Shown piece by piece: positions 54,158 through 63,483 of a stretch of DNA of 64,000 bases (its first letter is position 1; every line of letters begins with the position of its first letter). Made by a program: the position numbers and the translations under genes. The stretch covers positions 33,080 to 97,079 of the forward strand of contig LADS01000038.1 of NCBI GenBank assembly GCA_000961725.1, given 5' to 3'. The notes under the pieces were generated by a model. That model was given only the letters and a program-made list of their open reading frames with translations, was not told the DNA's origin and did not search any database. This stretch comes from Desulfobulbaceae bacterium BRH_c16a. Its GTDB lineage: Bacteria; Desulfobacterota; Desulfobulbia; Desulfobulbales; Desulfocapsaceae.

Positions 54158-55518
54158 GATCGGAAACCGGTTTTTCGATCCATTGCAGAAAAAAACAGCA
54201 ATCTGAGGTGTATGCCCTTGTGAAACAGAGTACAGATGATCCGCATCCGGTAAAAATATATGTCGAGCTTACCACTCGCTGCAATCTGCATTGTCGGATG
54301 TGTGTCAAGTACGCGGCAGGAAGTTGTATCGTCGAAGAAGATCTGCCGTTTGCTGCCTTCAAAAGTTTGTCTCCCTCGCTTGCCAACACTCGGACGCTGA
54401 TCCTGAACGGCATCGGTGAACCGCTGCTGCACCCGGAACTGGAAGAAATCATCCGTTTCGCCAGGGCCAAAATGACTCCGGAGGCAATCATCGGCTTTCA
54501 GAGCAATGGTATTCTACTTGACCGTGAGAAAAGTCTGAGACTGATCTCGGCCGGCCTGTCGACCGTTTGTCTTTCGCTGGACAGTCTTGAAGATACTGCG
54601 GCGGATCAAGCCGGAGGACACTCGGTCGCCGCCGTTTCAAGGGCCATTGCCTGCCTTGTTGCGGCAAAAAAGACGGCCGGCGCCAGCCATTTCAGGATCG
54701 GCCTGGAAATGGTCCTGACCAAACGATCTATCGGGGATCTGCCGAGGTTTGTTCAGTGGGCCGCCGACCATGGTGCAGACTATGTCATTGCCACCCATCT
54801 CCTGCTCTATGACCGCTCCTCCGAGGGGCTGAGCCTTTTCAATCCCAACTCTGCAGAGGCCGTCCAGCTGTTCAATACCTACAATGAACGAGCGGCAGCC
54901 CAGGGAATAAATTTGGCGAACTGTCTTTCCACCTACCTGAAATTCACCAAGACCGAGGCCGATCAGGCAGTAGTGCAACTTTTTCAAGAATTGCAGCAGG
55001 AGGCCAGAGACAAGGATATCCGTCTGCATCTGCGGAGCCTGCTCGATTATACTCCCGGGGATGCCGAGATGCTGGACCAGGTATTTGCCGATGGCCGGTC
55101 CGTTGCCGCACGAAACGGTATCGAGCTTTTTCTCCCGCCCCACCAGGCCTTGTCGGAACGCAGCTGTCCGTTCATTACCGACCAGACTGTCTTTATCGCT
55201 GCGAGCGGCGCTGTCATGCCCTGTCATTTCTTATGGCATACCTACTCCTGCCGGGTGCTTGGCGAGGAAGTCCAGGTACAGCAGTGTGACTTCGGCACGA
55301 TCCGGGAGCAGCCGCTGGAAGCGGTCTGGCAGAACCCGGAATATGTCCGGTTTCGGCAGGAAGCCGGACGTTATGAATATTCTTCCTGCTGGAGTTGTTC
55401 GCTGGGGCCATGTGCCGCCCTGGTCAACGACAACATTCTTTCCGCCCATGACTGTTATGGAAGTCAGGTGCCCTGCGGTCACTGCCAGTGGAATCTTGGC
55501 GGGATTCGTTGTCTCTAG
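54154..55518 (+). CDS. Radical SAM/SPASM maturase-like enzyme
   Basis: A 454-aa radical SAM protein. The [4Fe-4S]/SAM motif is CNLHCRMC (C43, C47, C50 if read from the TTG at 54154), followed by the GIGEPLLHPELEE motif. The C-terminal 120 residues hold about ten Cys of a SPASM-type domain (MPCHFLWHTYSC, SSCWSCSLGPC) and end with DCYGSQVPCGHCQWNLGGIRC. From memory this ending resembles maturases linked to tungsten or other metalloenzymes, but no such enzyme is nearby. The TTG overlaps the DUF1573 stop (TTGA), indicating coupling; GTG 54208 or 54220 are alternative starts. Possible targets are the DUF1573 protein or a small peptide; both are inference. Confidence 0.85.
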   Translation: MRSETGFSIHCRKKQQSEVYALVKQSTDDPHPVKIYVELTTRCNLHCRMCVKYAAGSCIVEEDLPFAAFKSLSPSLANTRTLILNGIGEPLLHPELEEIIRFARAKMTPEAIIGFQSNGILLDREKSLRLISAGLSTVCLSLDSLEDTAADQAGGHSVAAVSRAIACLVAAKKTAGASHFRIGLEMVLTKRSIGDLPRFVQWAADHGADYVIATHLLLYDRSSEGLSLFNPNSAEAVQLFNTYNERAAAQGINLANCLSTYLKFTKTEADQAVVQLFQELQQEARDKDIRLHLRSLLDYTPGDAEMLDQVFADGRSVAARNGIELFLPPHQALSERSCPFITDQTVFIAASGAVMPCHFLWHTYSCRVLGEEVQVQQCDFGTIREQPLEAVWQNPEYVRFRQEAGRYEYSSCWSCSLGPCAALVNDNILSAHDCYGSQVPCGHCQWNLGGIRCL

Positions 55519-55682
55519 GATGTTGTCCGAGAATAGCAATTTCCCCTCGGATCGAGGCAACTCGAAAAAAATACCGGAGGCGCGAGGATAATTCTTTCGG
55601 GTTGCCATGGTCCTCTTCGTTCTGGTATTGTGCCGGGGCTGTCGGACTTACACTCTGCGTATAAATACAGAAAGGAATAAAA

Positions 55683-56069
55683 ATGTTCAAGATGCCGCAA
55701 GCCCTCAAGGTGGGTTGTCGCACCCGTCGCGAGATGCCCTACGAGCAGCGCCGATGGGAAATGGTGAAGAAATGGGCAAAGGACAACGGCTTCGAACTGG
55801 TCGAGCAGGACGGGGAGCGGCAACGTTACCGGTGCCGCATGGGCTGGACCATGCCCGCGGCCTTTCTCGAGCTGAACCGAGAAGGGAGCCGGATGATCCT
55901 CGAGGCCTGGATACGGGCTGATAGATTCCTGGTGATGAACCTGCTGATGAGGCAGGAACCGGAGATCAACCTGGATCGCGGCGGGCTCGTCGCTGCCATG
56001 CCGCGGATGCTGATGCGAAACCGGATCAACTCGCTGCTCGAAAAACTCAAACAGCCCCGGATTGTCTGA
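55683..56069 (+). CDS. Hypothetical 128-aa basic protein
   Basis: A basic, soluble, mostly alpha-helical protein with Met- and Arg-rich segments (AAMPRMLMRNRINSLLEKL) and a central beta part with two Cys (C12, C51). No signal peptide or membrane helix. AAGGA lies six bases before ATG 55683. No family recognised. It follows the radical SAM gene by 164 bases on the same strand. Confidence 0.55.
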   Translation: MFKMPQALKVGCRTRREMPYEQRRWEMVKKWAKDNGFELVEQDGERQRYRCRMGWTMPAAFLELNREGSRMILEAWIRADRFLVMNLLMRQEPEINLDRGGLVAAMPRMLMRNRINSLLEKLKQPRIV

Positions 56070-56134
56070 CCGGTGCAGAGGAGACTTCCTTTAAGCTGTT
56101 TTATGCCTTACCAGCTGTATTTCTCTCTTCCTTC

Positions 56135-56635
56135 TTATGCCAGCCGTGTAAGATAGGCATCTTTTGTCAGCCACAGTTCTTCGATTCTGTACATATGCCA
56201 ATGGTCATGCATCAGGACATGCCTTGTCAGAATATAGAGTGAATACTGTTCATACTCAGGGTGGCTCGCGGTCCTTTGCCAGATACCGATATCTGCTTTT
56301 TCAAGAAGGGCAAGCTGCTTGTTCCGGTATTGCTCAAACTGCCGAAGAGCGGAATCGATGTCTGCCCTTGCAGGGATAGCAGGCTGATCTTCGCCTTTGC
56401 AGGGAATAAAAGGGGTAAATTCTGGACGTTCCTCATTCATGAATCGATTGAAACGATCCAGCAGCATGTGCTGTACTTGAGCCAGATGAGTTACATGTTC
56501 GGAAATGGTCCAGAAGCCATCGCCCCTGCGAAGGTCCAGTTTGTTTTCCGGTATGGTGTTTACGAACTCGCGCAATATTCCGGGAGTTGCTCTGAGTCCT
56601 GCCAGTAATTCAGGTATATCCAGCATCGTCGTCAT
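56135..56635 (-). CDS. DinB-like protein
   Basis: A 166-aa four-helix DinB/YfiT-fold protein. The family's metal-binding His residues are present: WTISEHVTHLAQVQ near residue 43-56 and HVLMHDHWHMYRIEELW near 139-155. Members include bacillithiol and mycothiol-dependent transferases and stress-induced proteins; this one's substrate is unknown. ATG 56635 has a weak upstream site. It is convergent with the previous gene. Confidence 0.82.
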   Translation of the reverse strand: MTTMLDIPELLAGLRATPGILREFVNTIPENKLDLRRGDGFWTISEHVTHLAQVQHMLLDRFNRFMNEERPEFTPFIPCKGEDQPAIPARADIDSALRQFEQYRNKQLALLEKADIGIWQRTASHPEYEQYSLYILTRHVLMHDHWHMYRIEELWLTKDAYLTRLA

Positions 56636-56870
56636 AATTTATCATCCTCTCATCTGCATCTTGATATTCCCGGTTATTATGGAAGCTGCAACCTCCCCCG
56701 CCAGTTTCACACTTATTCAAATCACTCTTTTCCTTTGCCATCAGCGATCCTTGTCATAGAAGGTGTAGAAATCTGATGGTCGTGCTCCCGATCCTAGCAG
56801 GAGCAACCGGTTGTTGTCTACGGAAATTACTGGCGATCATTCTCTCTCTTCTTTTCTTCGCTCCTGCGGA

Positions 56871-57356
56871 TCACAGGAACCAGGCAAAAGCGAACAGCCC
56901 CAGCATCGCGAAGCCAAGCCCCAGCTTGAGCACCGTCCCCAGCAGGATACCCAGCCAGGTGCCGATCCCCACCCTGGTAGCGAGGCCGAGCTGACGACCG
57001 TGCCAGAGTTCCCCCAGCAGAGCTCCGGCGAATGGACCCACGAAGAGCCCGATCAGTCCGAAGAACAGCCCCACGATCGTCCCGACCATGGCTCCAACCA
57101 GTGCCTTGCGGCTGGCGCCCACGCGCTTGGCGCCCACCACCGTGGCGAAAATATCCACTGCCACCGACAGCAGGGTGAGAAGTCCCAGCACCACCAGCGT
57201 GACCCATCCGACCTGCTGGAAATCGCCCGTCCAGGCCGCCAGCAGCATTCCTGCAAACACCAGCGGCAAGCCCGGCAGAGCCGGCAGAATGAGTCCCGCG
57301 ATGCCGACTGCGATCAGTAAAGCCGCCAAAGTGTAGTAAAGTGACTGGATTTCCAA
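56871..57356 (-). CDS. DUF456 membrane protein
   Basis: A 161-aa protein with five or so helices and many Gly residues. The DUF456 pattern is seen in GIAGLILPALPGLPLVFAGM, then DIFATVVGAKRVGASRKALV, and finally LIGLFVGPFAGALLGEL. Start taken at TTG 57356 because residues further upstream look non-coding; the ribosome site is weak. Function unknown. Confidence 0.8.
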   Translation of the reverse strand: MEIQSLYYTLAALLIAVGIAGLILPALPGLPLVFAGMLLAAWTGDFQQVGWVTLVVLGLLTLLSVAVDIFATVVGAKRVGASRKALVGAMVGTIVGLFFGLIGLFVGPFAGALLGELWHGRQLGLATRVGIGTWLGILLGTVLKLGLGFAMLGLFAFAWFL

Positions 57357-57572
57357 GGTTATTCGGCAGATGGAGTGGATGAATTTTGCATATCGCGGTA
57401 CCGTTAAGCTGCTGCGCTTGCCAGGGACACCGTGAACTGTTGTATAAACGCCACCGACACAATAATTTCGATTCCGCAAATGTCCACGGATGGGACAAAA
57501 TCCCACACTCCCAGAGAGCGGACATTGATCCGGTTAAAAAATCAATGTTCCATTATGAAGACCGATCGGATT

Positions 57573-59360
57573 TTAAAATGGCCACACCAAAGGGGTTATC
57601 AGGGTTGCGAGCAGCCAGGTCAGCAGGGCCAGAACACTGCCTAGCTGCAGATAATGGCGAAACCGGTAGCGGCCGGGTCCGAGTACGAGCAGGGTGCTTT
57701 CGTGAGCAACCGGTGTACAGAAAGCTGAGGAGACGCAGACCGCAAGTCCCACCATAAAGGGCTTGGGATCGACGCCGGTACCGATCGCCACCTGATAGGC
57801 AAGAGGAGCAAGAATGATGGCAACGGCCGCGTTTTCAATCAGCTGAGTGAGAAGGACCGCCAGCAGCAGAAGTACTCCCAGCAGAAAAACCGGTGAGAGC
57901 CCCTGGAAGGTGTGGACCAGCAGCCCGGCGAGTTCCGCTGCCGCCCCGGTTTTTTCCAGCGCCAGACCAAAGGGGATCATGCCTCCCAGGGTGATGATGG
58001 TCGGCCAGTCGATGTTGCTGTAGGCATCCTGAAGATTAATGCAGCCTAAAAGAATTGTCAAAACGGCCGCAAGCGGGATCGATACCGGTGGAGGAAGCAG
58101 CCCGGTCATCGCGGTAAAGATAATGCCGAATAAAAGCGCGATAGTCAACAACGCCTTGCGCCGACCGATGGCAGGAGTCGACTTCTGGCCGAGCAGAATA
58201 AGGCTGGGGTTGCTTTTCAACCGGGGGAGATCGTCGATGTTGCCAAGCAAGAGCAGGTAATCGCCGAACTCAAGAGGAATCTCCGAGGGACGACTGCGGA
58301 TTGTTTCCCCGCGGCGGGAGATGCCCATGAGGGTGAAACGGTAAAACCGGTTGAAATCGACCTGATCAAGGGTCCTGCCCTGGTAAAGCGCGTTCGGTGC
58401 CAGCAGCGCTTCCACGGTGACCAGGTTGACGCTTTGCAGGGCTTCCGGACTTATCTTGAACTCCTCCTTGATTTGGAAATCGGTCGTCTTGAGCAGTTCC
58501 TGAATTACCTCGGACGATCCTTCGATGATCAACACGTCGCCCGGCTCCAGCCTGAACCAACGTGGGATCCGCTGATCCCCGCGGAGTACTTCCACCACCG
58601 ACATGTCGTTGCGTCGGGACCAGGGCAGGTCCGCCACCGTTTTTCCAACAGTAGCGGAATCTTCCGTGACCACGGCTTCGGCCAGATACTCCCGGACCTC
58701 CTCGTCAAACTCTTCCAGGGGGACAGTGGTCGGCAGCACTTTCCTGCCGATAGTGATCATGTAGCCGGCGGACGCAAGGAAAATGACGATTGCCATCGGC
58801 GTAAAATCGAAAAAACCAAGGCCCTCGCCGGTATACTGCCGATGAAAATCACTGATGAGAATGTTGCTGCGTGTGCCGATGAGGGTCCACTGCCCCCCCA
58901 GGAGCGAGCCGTATGCGGCGAACATCAGGTAGCGGGAGGGGGCGAGATTCCTCTCCCTGCAGACGGTCAGGATCAGAGGCATGAACACCAGGACGGTCGT
59001 GGTGTCATTGACAAACATGGAGCAAAGAGTGGTCATGGTGAGAATGGTCAGCTGCAGCAGCCATTCCTTCTCCGCGGTGGCCCGGAACAGCCGGGCTCCG
59101 ACCCATTCTGCCGCGCCGGTCTGGACCAGCGCCCCGCCGAAGACAAACATTGCGGCGATCATGATGACGGCGGAACTGCCGAAGCCGGAAAAAGCCTCTC
59201 CATAGGTCAGAATCCCCCGCCACTCTCCATCCGGATGAGGCCAGGGAAGCATCATGGAGAGAAGCACCAGGACAGCCGTCAGTTCGTAGGGAAGTTTCTG
59301 GGTCCAGAAAAGAAAGATGGCAATGGCCAGGATGAATCCCAGCACCACGTATTCGGTCAT
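57573..59360 (-). CDS. SLC13/DASS-type ion transporter with two TrkA-C domains
   Basis: A 595-aa membrane transporter. Helices 1-6 (about residues 1-185) include MFVNDTTTVLVFMPL, the conserved SLC13/CitT-type loop. Two TrkA-C (RCK_C) domains follow (about 190-370: EYLAEAVVTEDSATVGKTVA and LVTVEALLAPNALYQGRTL), then helices 7-12 with the second loop LIENAAVAIILAPLAY. Sulfate, dicarboxylates or other anions are likely substrates; the cytoplasmic domains suggest ligand gating. AGAGG precedes ATG 59360 by seven bases; a longer frame to 59414 lacks a good start. Confidence 0.87.
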   Translation of the reverse strand: MTEYVVLGFILAIAIFLFWTQKLPYELTAVLVLLSMMLPWPHPDGEWRGILTYGEAFSGFGSSAVIMIAAMFVFGGALVQTGAAEWVGARLFRATAEKEWLLQLTILTMTTLCSMFVNDTTTVLVFMPLILTVCRERNLAPSRYLMFAAYGSLLGGQWTLIGTRSNILISDFHRQYTGEGLGFFDFTPMAIVIFLASAGYMITIGRKVLPTTVPLEEFDEEVREYLAEAVVTEDSATVGKTVADLPWSRRNDMSVVEVLRGDQRIPRWFRLEPGDVLIIEGSSEVIQELLKTTDFQIKEEFKISPEALQSVNLVTVEALLAPNALYQGRTLDQVDFNRFYRFTLMGISRRGETIRSRPSEIPLEFGDYLLLLGNIDDLPRLKSNPSLILLGQKSTPAIGRRKALLTIALLFGIIFTAMTGLLPPPVSIPLAAVLTILLGCINLQDAYSNIDWPTIITLGGMIPFGLALEKTGAAAELAGLLVHTFQGLSPVFLLGVLLLLAVLLTQLIENAAVAIILAPLAYQVAIGTGVDPKPFMVGLAVCVSSAFCTPVAHESTLLVLGPGRYRFRHYLQLGSVLALLTWLLATLITPLVWPF

Positions 59361-59644
59361 CGACGACCTCTCGGAGAAGGGTGACAGGCAATCACGCCCT
59401 GCAATCGACACCACGGAACATTATAATCTTCCTGTCGGTCTATGACAATACAGGCTGACCAGGCACGGCCCAACCTCAAAGGCAACTTCCCTTTTCAGAG
59501 CTCCCTGGTTTCAGGTGCCAGCCCCCTCCTCCACGCCTAACACTTCCTTGACATGCTCGACCTTGTGCCTAAGATCTTATCTGAGGGATTTGCACCCTCA
59601 TGGCTACGGTAAAGTTTTAACATCAAGTGTTATGGAGGTGTTTC

Positions 59645-59815
59645 ATGAGTGATGAAAAGAAAAAAACGCTCTGCGCTCACGTTGAAGAAGAGCTTCAGAT
59701 CAAAGATCCTCAATCATATATTGCCCTGATTCAACCTGCGACTCACTACTGCCAGGGCTGCGGCCGGAGCGCTGCTAAGGCCGAAAACGTTTGTAAACCG
59801 CAAAAACTGTCATAA
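59645..59815 (+). CDS. 56-aa Cys-rich small protein
   Basis: A short soluble protein with four Cys: one at residue 10, CQGC in the middle, and one near the C-terminus (HYCQGCGRSAAKAENVC). The CxxC plus spaced Cys suggests a small metal or Fe-S site. GGAGG lies six bases before ATG 59645 and a strong hairpin terminator follows. A GAGGG/CCCTC inverted repeat lies about 50 bases upstream. No family was recognised with confidence. It is a single gene. Confidence 0.7.
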   Translation: MSDEKKKTLCAHVEEELQIKDPQSYIALIQPATHYCQGCGRSAAKAENVCKPQKLS

Positions 59816-59829
59816 TCCTCTGCACAACT

Positions 59830-59859
59830 GCCCGATCTCCCGGTTGAGGGAGACCGGGC
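59830..59859 (+). terminator. Hairpin terminator after the Cys-rich small gene
   Basis: Arms GCCCGATCTCCC (59830-59841) and GGGAGACCGGGC (59848-59859), 11 of 12 pairs, with a six-base loop. It starts 14 bases after the stop. The following bases are not T-rich. Confidence 0.65.
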
Positions 59860-60045
59860 ATCGGTTGAATCCATTCGCGCAACACCATAGAACGGGCTCT
59901 GTCCCCATAATACTCACCCTGAACCGATAACTGCTTAACGGCGGATCCACAAGCCAGAAAGACGACCATGTTGGACATTCCCAGGCCGCTTGTTTTGATT
60001 GAGTTAAACAGTTGCTAAATTCTCTTGTGTTGCACTCCTTTCGAC

Positions 60046-60822
60046 CTACCGGACACCAAACAATACGGCCATCCCAGTCCTCATCTCAGCTATCGGGATC
60101 TGTCCCGGTGCAGAAGAAGCCTTGCCGACAGCAAAGGTGATGTCTGAACCGAACAGGCCACCCGCCAATCGGGTTACAGCACCCTGTTCTCCCATGGACA
60201 TCGTGACAAGCGGGGTATCGATTGTACTGTTTCTTGCCCTGTTGGTTGCACTCAGCAGAACCAGAACATCTGCATAATCCTTGGGCATAACCGCAAGCTT
60301 GGGGATATCCGCACCGGCTTCATAAGCGGCGAGAAGCTTGTTGTATATGAATGTTTCAGCCGGCGTTTCCTTGAAATTGTGATATGAGAGGATCAAGGCG
60401 ACGCGTTGCGCCTGCGCATGAATTTTGACAGCGTCGATAAACTCCCGGCCGTTGCGCAATTCTATGTCGATGAGATCAATGTTGCCGGATGCTATTGCGG
60501 CAACCATCAATTCCAACCGTCTTTCCTGCGAAACTTTACGTATCCCACCTTCCTGGTCTATTCGGCAGGTAAAAATGAGCGGTATCTCGCCCAGTATGCT
60601 ACGCAACTCGCTCAGTGCCGCCAGACTTTTCGCGACATCCTCAACCTCGGTGAAACCATCGATCCGCCATTCCACTAAGTCGGGCGCCAGTTCCACCAGC
60701 ATAGAGGCTTGACCCATCAGCTCTTCTTTTGTTCCTGCAACCAAAGGCAGACAAATAAGAGGATGGACTCCTCCTATAACCACATTTTTTATTCGCAGTT
60801 GTTTTTTACTCTGTTGTCTCAT
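60046..60822 (-). CDS. aroD: Type I 3-dehydroquinate dehydratase
   Basis: A 258-aa class I TIM-barrel enzyme of the shikimate pathway, converting 3-dehydroquinate to 3-dehydroshikimate via a Schiff base. The catalytic Lys is at residue 175 (PKLAVMPK) and the base His at 148 (LSYHNF); EWRID at 51-55 is the entry motif. An upstream GTG (60831) could add three residues. It lies downstream of the aroK-aroB fusion's end on the same strand but is read before it, separated by 170 bases. Type I rather than type II is notable mainly as a family mark. Confidence 0.92.
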   Translation of the reverse strand: MRQQSKKQLRIKNVVIGGVHPLICLPLVAGTKEELMGQASMLVELAPDLVEWRIDGFTEVEDVAKSLAALSELRSILGEIPLIFTCRIDQEGGIRKVSQERRLELMVAAIASGNIDLIDIELRNGREFIDAVKIHAQAQRVALILSYHNFKETPAETFIYNKLLAAYEAGADIPKLAVMPKDYADVLVLLSATNRARNSTIDTPLVTMSMGEQGAVTRLAGGLFGSDITFAVGKASSAPGQIPIAEMRTGMAVLFGVR

Positions 60823-61001
60823 AACCTTCACATCTTTTTGGAACTATTTTTAACAGCTCACTTTTACCGGCCCCGCGTCAATTTACGGTATTTATCTCGA
60901 CATCACAAGTCTGCTGACATGCCATGCCGATGGGATCGATAGCGAACAGAGGGTGCTCAAAAGAGCCCCTTTGTGTATGGATGGGTGGAGGGACAGCAAG
61001 G

Positions 61002-62594
61002 TCAAGAGTCGACCAATTCTTGAAGAGTGGCAAGAATTTCCTGATCGAGAACATTGTTGACAACCAGCGGTTGCCCAACAGAACGTAAAAGCACGATTCG
61101 AAGTGACCCGGAGAGCCGTTTCTTGTCGTTACCCATGGCCTTGAGTATTTTTTCGGGGAGGAACTCCCCGGGGATACGGGTTGGCAAACCAATTTTGCGA
61201 AAGACAACTTCTACACGCTCCTGCACTGCAGGATGACAATATCCTAACCTTACCGAGAGATTGATTGCCGCGACCAATCCTATGGCGACTGCTTCACCAT
61301 GACGCATGACATGACCACTCAACTGCTCGATGGCATACGCAAAAGTATGACCGAGATTTAATACCGATCTCTTTCCGTGCTCAAAAGGGTCTTCCTGGAC
61401 GATCGCAATTTTCACCTGAATCGCTTGAGCAACAAGCGCCTGTATCGCCGGTGACGAACTAAAAAAATCGGGTCCGTGTGACCAATTGCCGGATTCTAAT
61501 TTTTCGAAAAGATCGGAATCTGCCAGCAGCCCATGTTTAACTATTTCAGACATTCCAGAGGTAAATTCCTGGACCGGGAGACTTTGCAGGGTGGCGACAT
61601 CTGCGATAACCATGGCCGGTTGTTTGAAGATTCCGATAAGATTCTTGCCTTGGGGTAAATCTATGCTGGTTTTTCCACCGATGCTCGTATCGGCCATTGC
61701 CAACAGGCTTGTGGGGCATTGGACGAAATTCACACCTCTCATATACGTTCCGGCAACGAAACCGGCAATGTCTCCAACAATGCTTCCTCCAAGCGACACA
61801 ATTGTTCCGGATCTGTCAAAGCCGATATCGATAAGCTGATCATATATAGCTTGAACAGTGGTCATTGTTTTTTGTTGTCGTCCTTCTGGAATGGTAATTA
61901 CATGATCGATCTCCCCGCAGCTTTTTCCATAGAGTTTTCCGACATTCGAGTCCGTGATAACAACCATCATGCCATCGGCACCGGTCAATTGACGGACAAA
62001 CGGCAATATCCCATTGCCGACGATACATTCATACGGCTGGGCAGGATTATCTATTGTGAACTGCTCAGGCGTCCTTTGAATAAGATCCAGCAAATCATCA
62101 GTTACATCTTCGGGTAATTTCCCATTCGTTTTGACTTTGAGGAATCGTTGATAACCTCTCTTTCTTACCTGAAGCAGTTCTACTATTTGCTCGCTCGGAT
62201 CAGGACCCTCAAGCAACGGCCTGCTATGAGCCTTATCCTTCTTTATTCTCGTCAATATTTCTTGAGGAGTAGCAACCAGGCAGAACACACGACCGGTGCG
62301 ACTTAACGCTTTGACATTTTCGGGGTCAAGCATGAAACGTCCACCGGTTGAAATAATCAAACCGTCTCTTCCCCCCAGTTCTTTCGCCAACTCCGCTTCC
62401 ATTTGACGAAAGGCCGCCTCCCCATCTTCTTTAAAAATTTCTGGAATTGTGCGACCTTGACGTGACTCTATCAACCCGTCAGTGTCAACAAATTCCCGAT
62501 CCAGCTTTGTTGCCAGCATTTTTCCTACAGTCGTTTTGCCGGTACCCATGAAACCTGTCAAAATTATATTTTTCTTATCTTTTTTCTGCATCAT
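61002..62594 (-). CDS. aroKB: Bifunctional shikimate kinase / 3-dehydroquinate synthase
   Basis: A 530-aa fusion. Residues 1 to about 170 are shikimate kinase: Walker A GFMGTGKTT (14-22), the shikimate-binding DTDGLIE and GGRFML segments. Residues about 180-530 are dehydroquinate synthase, with the NAD-binding SLGGSIVGDIAGFVAGTY, the SIGGKTSIDLPQGKN loop, metal ligands in EIVKHGLLAD, NLGHTFAYAIE and MRHGEAVAIG. The loop SIGGKTS replaces the usual GGKT(G/A) with Ser, a mild change. The order of catalysis is step two (synthase) and step five (kinase). A GGAT site precedes ATG 62594. Together with aroD it supplies aromatic amino acid precursors. Confidence 0.92.
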   Translation of the reverse strand: MMQKKDKKNIILTGFMGTGKTTVGKMLATKLDREFVDTDGLIESRQGRTIPEIFKEDGEAAFRQMEAELAKELGGRDGLIISTGGRFMLDPENVKALSRTGRVFCLVATPQEILTRIKKDKAHSRPLLEGPDPSEQIVELLQVRKRGYQRFLKVKTNGKLPEDVTDDLLDLIQRTPEQFTIDNPAQPYECIVGNGILPFVRQLTGADGMMVVITDSNVGKLYGKSCGEIDHVITIPEGRQQKTMTTVQAIYDQLIDIGFDRSGTIVSLGGSIVGDIAGFVAGTYMRGVNFVQCPTSLLAMADTSIGGKTSIDLPQGKNLIGIFKQPAMVIADVATLQSLPVQEFTSGMSEIVKHGLLADSDLFEKLESGNWSHGPDFFSSSPAIQALVAQAIQVKIAIVQEDPFEHGKRSVLNLGHTFAYAIEQLSGHVMRHGEAVAIGLVAAINLSVRLGYCHPAVQERVEVVFRKIGLPTRIPGEFLPEKILKAMGNDKKRLSGSLRIVLLRSVGQPLVVNNVLDQEILATLQELVDS

Positions 62595-62907
62595 ATCTAT
62601 CCACAATATTTCCAGAAGCAACCCCAAAGATTGGCATCATATTTCATTAAATGCGAACGAAAACGTTTCTGACCTATCACTCATCAAAGTCTTACTGTAT
62701 CATAGAGTCGCCTGTTTTGACATAGAATCCTGGGATATTCAGGCCCCTGCGTATGGCAGCGAAAAATGCAAATGGAAAGGACAAATGGGTATTTATACCT
62801 ATTGAAAGCAAAAGCTATATCTACTAAAAAGTAGTCGAGTTAAGCGATGGTCGGGCTGAAAAACAATTAAAGACCCCCATCCAAGTAGACGAAAGAGTGG
62901 AGATCTT
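62595..62907. other. AT-rich gap between aroKB and the nuclease gene
   Basis: About 310 bases, divergent promoter region. No gene is supported. It is more AT-rich than the aro genes and marks the change toward the mobile right edge. Confidence 0.4.
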
Positions 62908-63483
62908 ATGCGAAAAATCATGGGAATTATTCTAGCTTTTCTTGCGTTTCCAGCTACTTGCATTGCTTCAGGCCCGATGAAAGGGAAAGTCGTATCAGTA
63001 TCTAGTGGTGACCTGATCTCCTTTCAAGATCAATACGGCGAGATACGTCAATTAAGCCTTTATGGTATTGATGCTCCAGACAATGAGCAAAAAATGGGAC
63101 AGCATGCCAAAAAGATGCTGTTTGCCATGATCGGCGAAAAAGATGTTATAGTGAAACTTATTGAAAATGAATCCAAGGGAATACCCTCAGCTTATGTGGC
63201 TCTCAATGGTTTGAGCATAAATGCTGCTCTGGTGAAGGCGGGATGTGCATGGGTGAACCAGGAGACTTGTAAGTCGTCGAAATGTTCAAACTGGACAGGA
63301 TACCAACATTACGCAAAGAAGAATAAGAAGGGATTATGGATTGACCCCGAGGCTAAACCACCATGGGAGTGGAGACAAAGAAGAATGAAGGCGGAGGAAA
63401 TAGTCAAAAAATTAAGGGAGTATTCAAAATTCTGTGTCACGGTTCATAATTCTCAATCAACCACTGAAGGTAGCGGAAGCTGA
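62908..63483 (+). CDS. Secreted staphylococcal nuclease-like (thermonuclease) protein
   Basis: A 191-aa exported protein (signal peptide about residues 1-20) with an SNase-type OB fold: GKVVSVSSGDLISFQDQYGE, then RQLSLYGIDAPDNEQ and LSINAALVKAGCAWVN. The Arg ahead of the GIDAPD motif is present, but the usual D-x-YGR catalytic block is replaced by ESKGIPSAYV, so activity is doubtful. A Cys pair (CKSSKC) near residue 125 may be structural. GGAG precedes ATG 62908 by six bases. The base composition is lower in GC than the aro genes, and it abuts an IS256 copy, so it may be acquired. Confidence 0.7.
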   Translation: MRKIMGIILAFLAFPATCIASGPMKGKVVSVSSGDLISFQDQYGEIRQLSLYGIDAPDNEQKMGQHAKKMLFAMIGEKDVIVKLIENESKGIPSAYVALNGLSINAALVKAGCAWVNQETCKSSKCSNWTGYQHYAKKNKKGLWIDPEAKPPWEWRQRRMKAEEIVKKLREYSKFCVTVHNSQSTTEGSGS

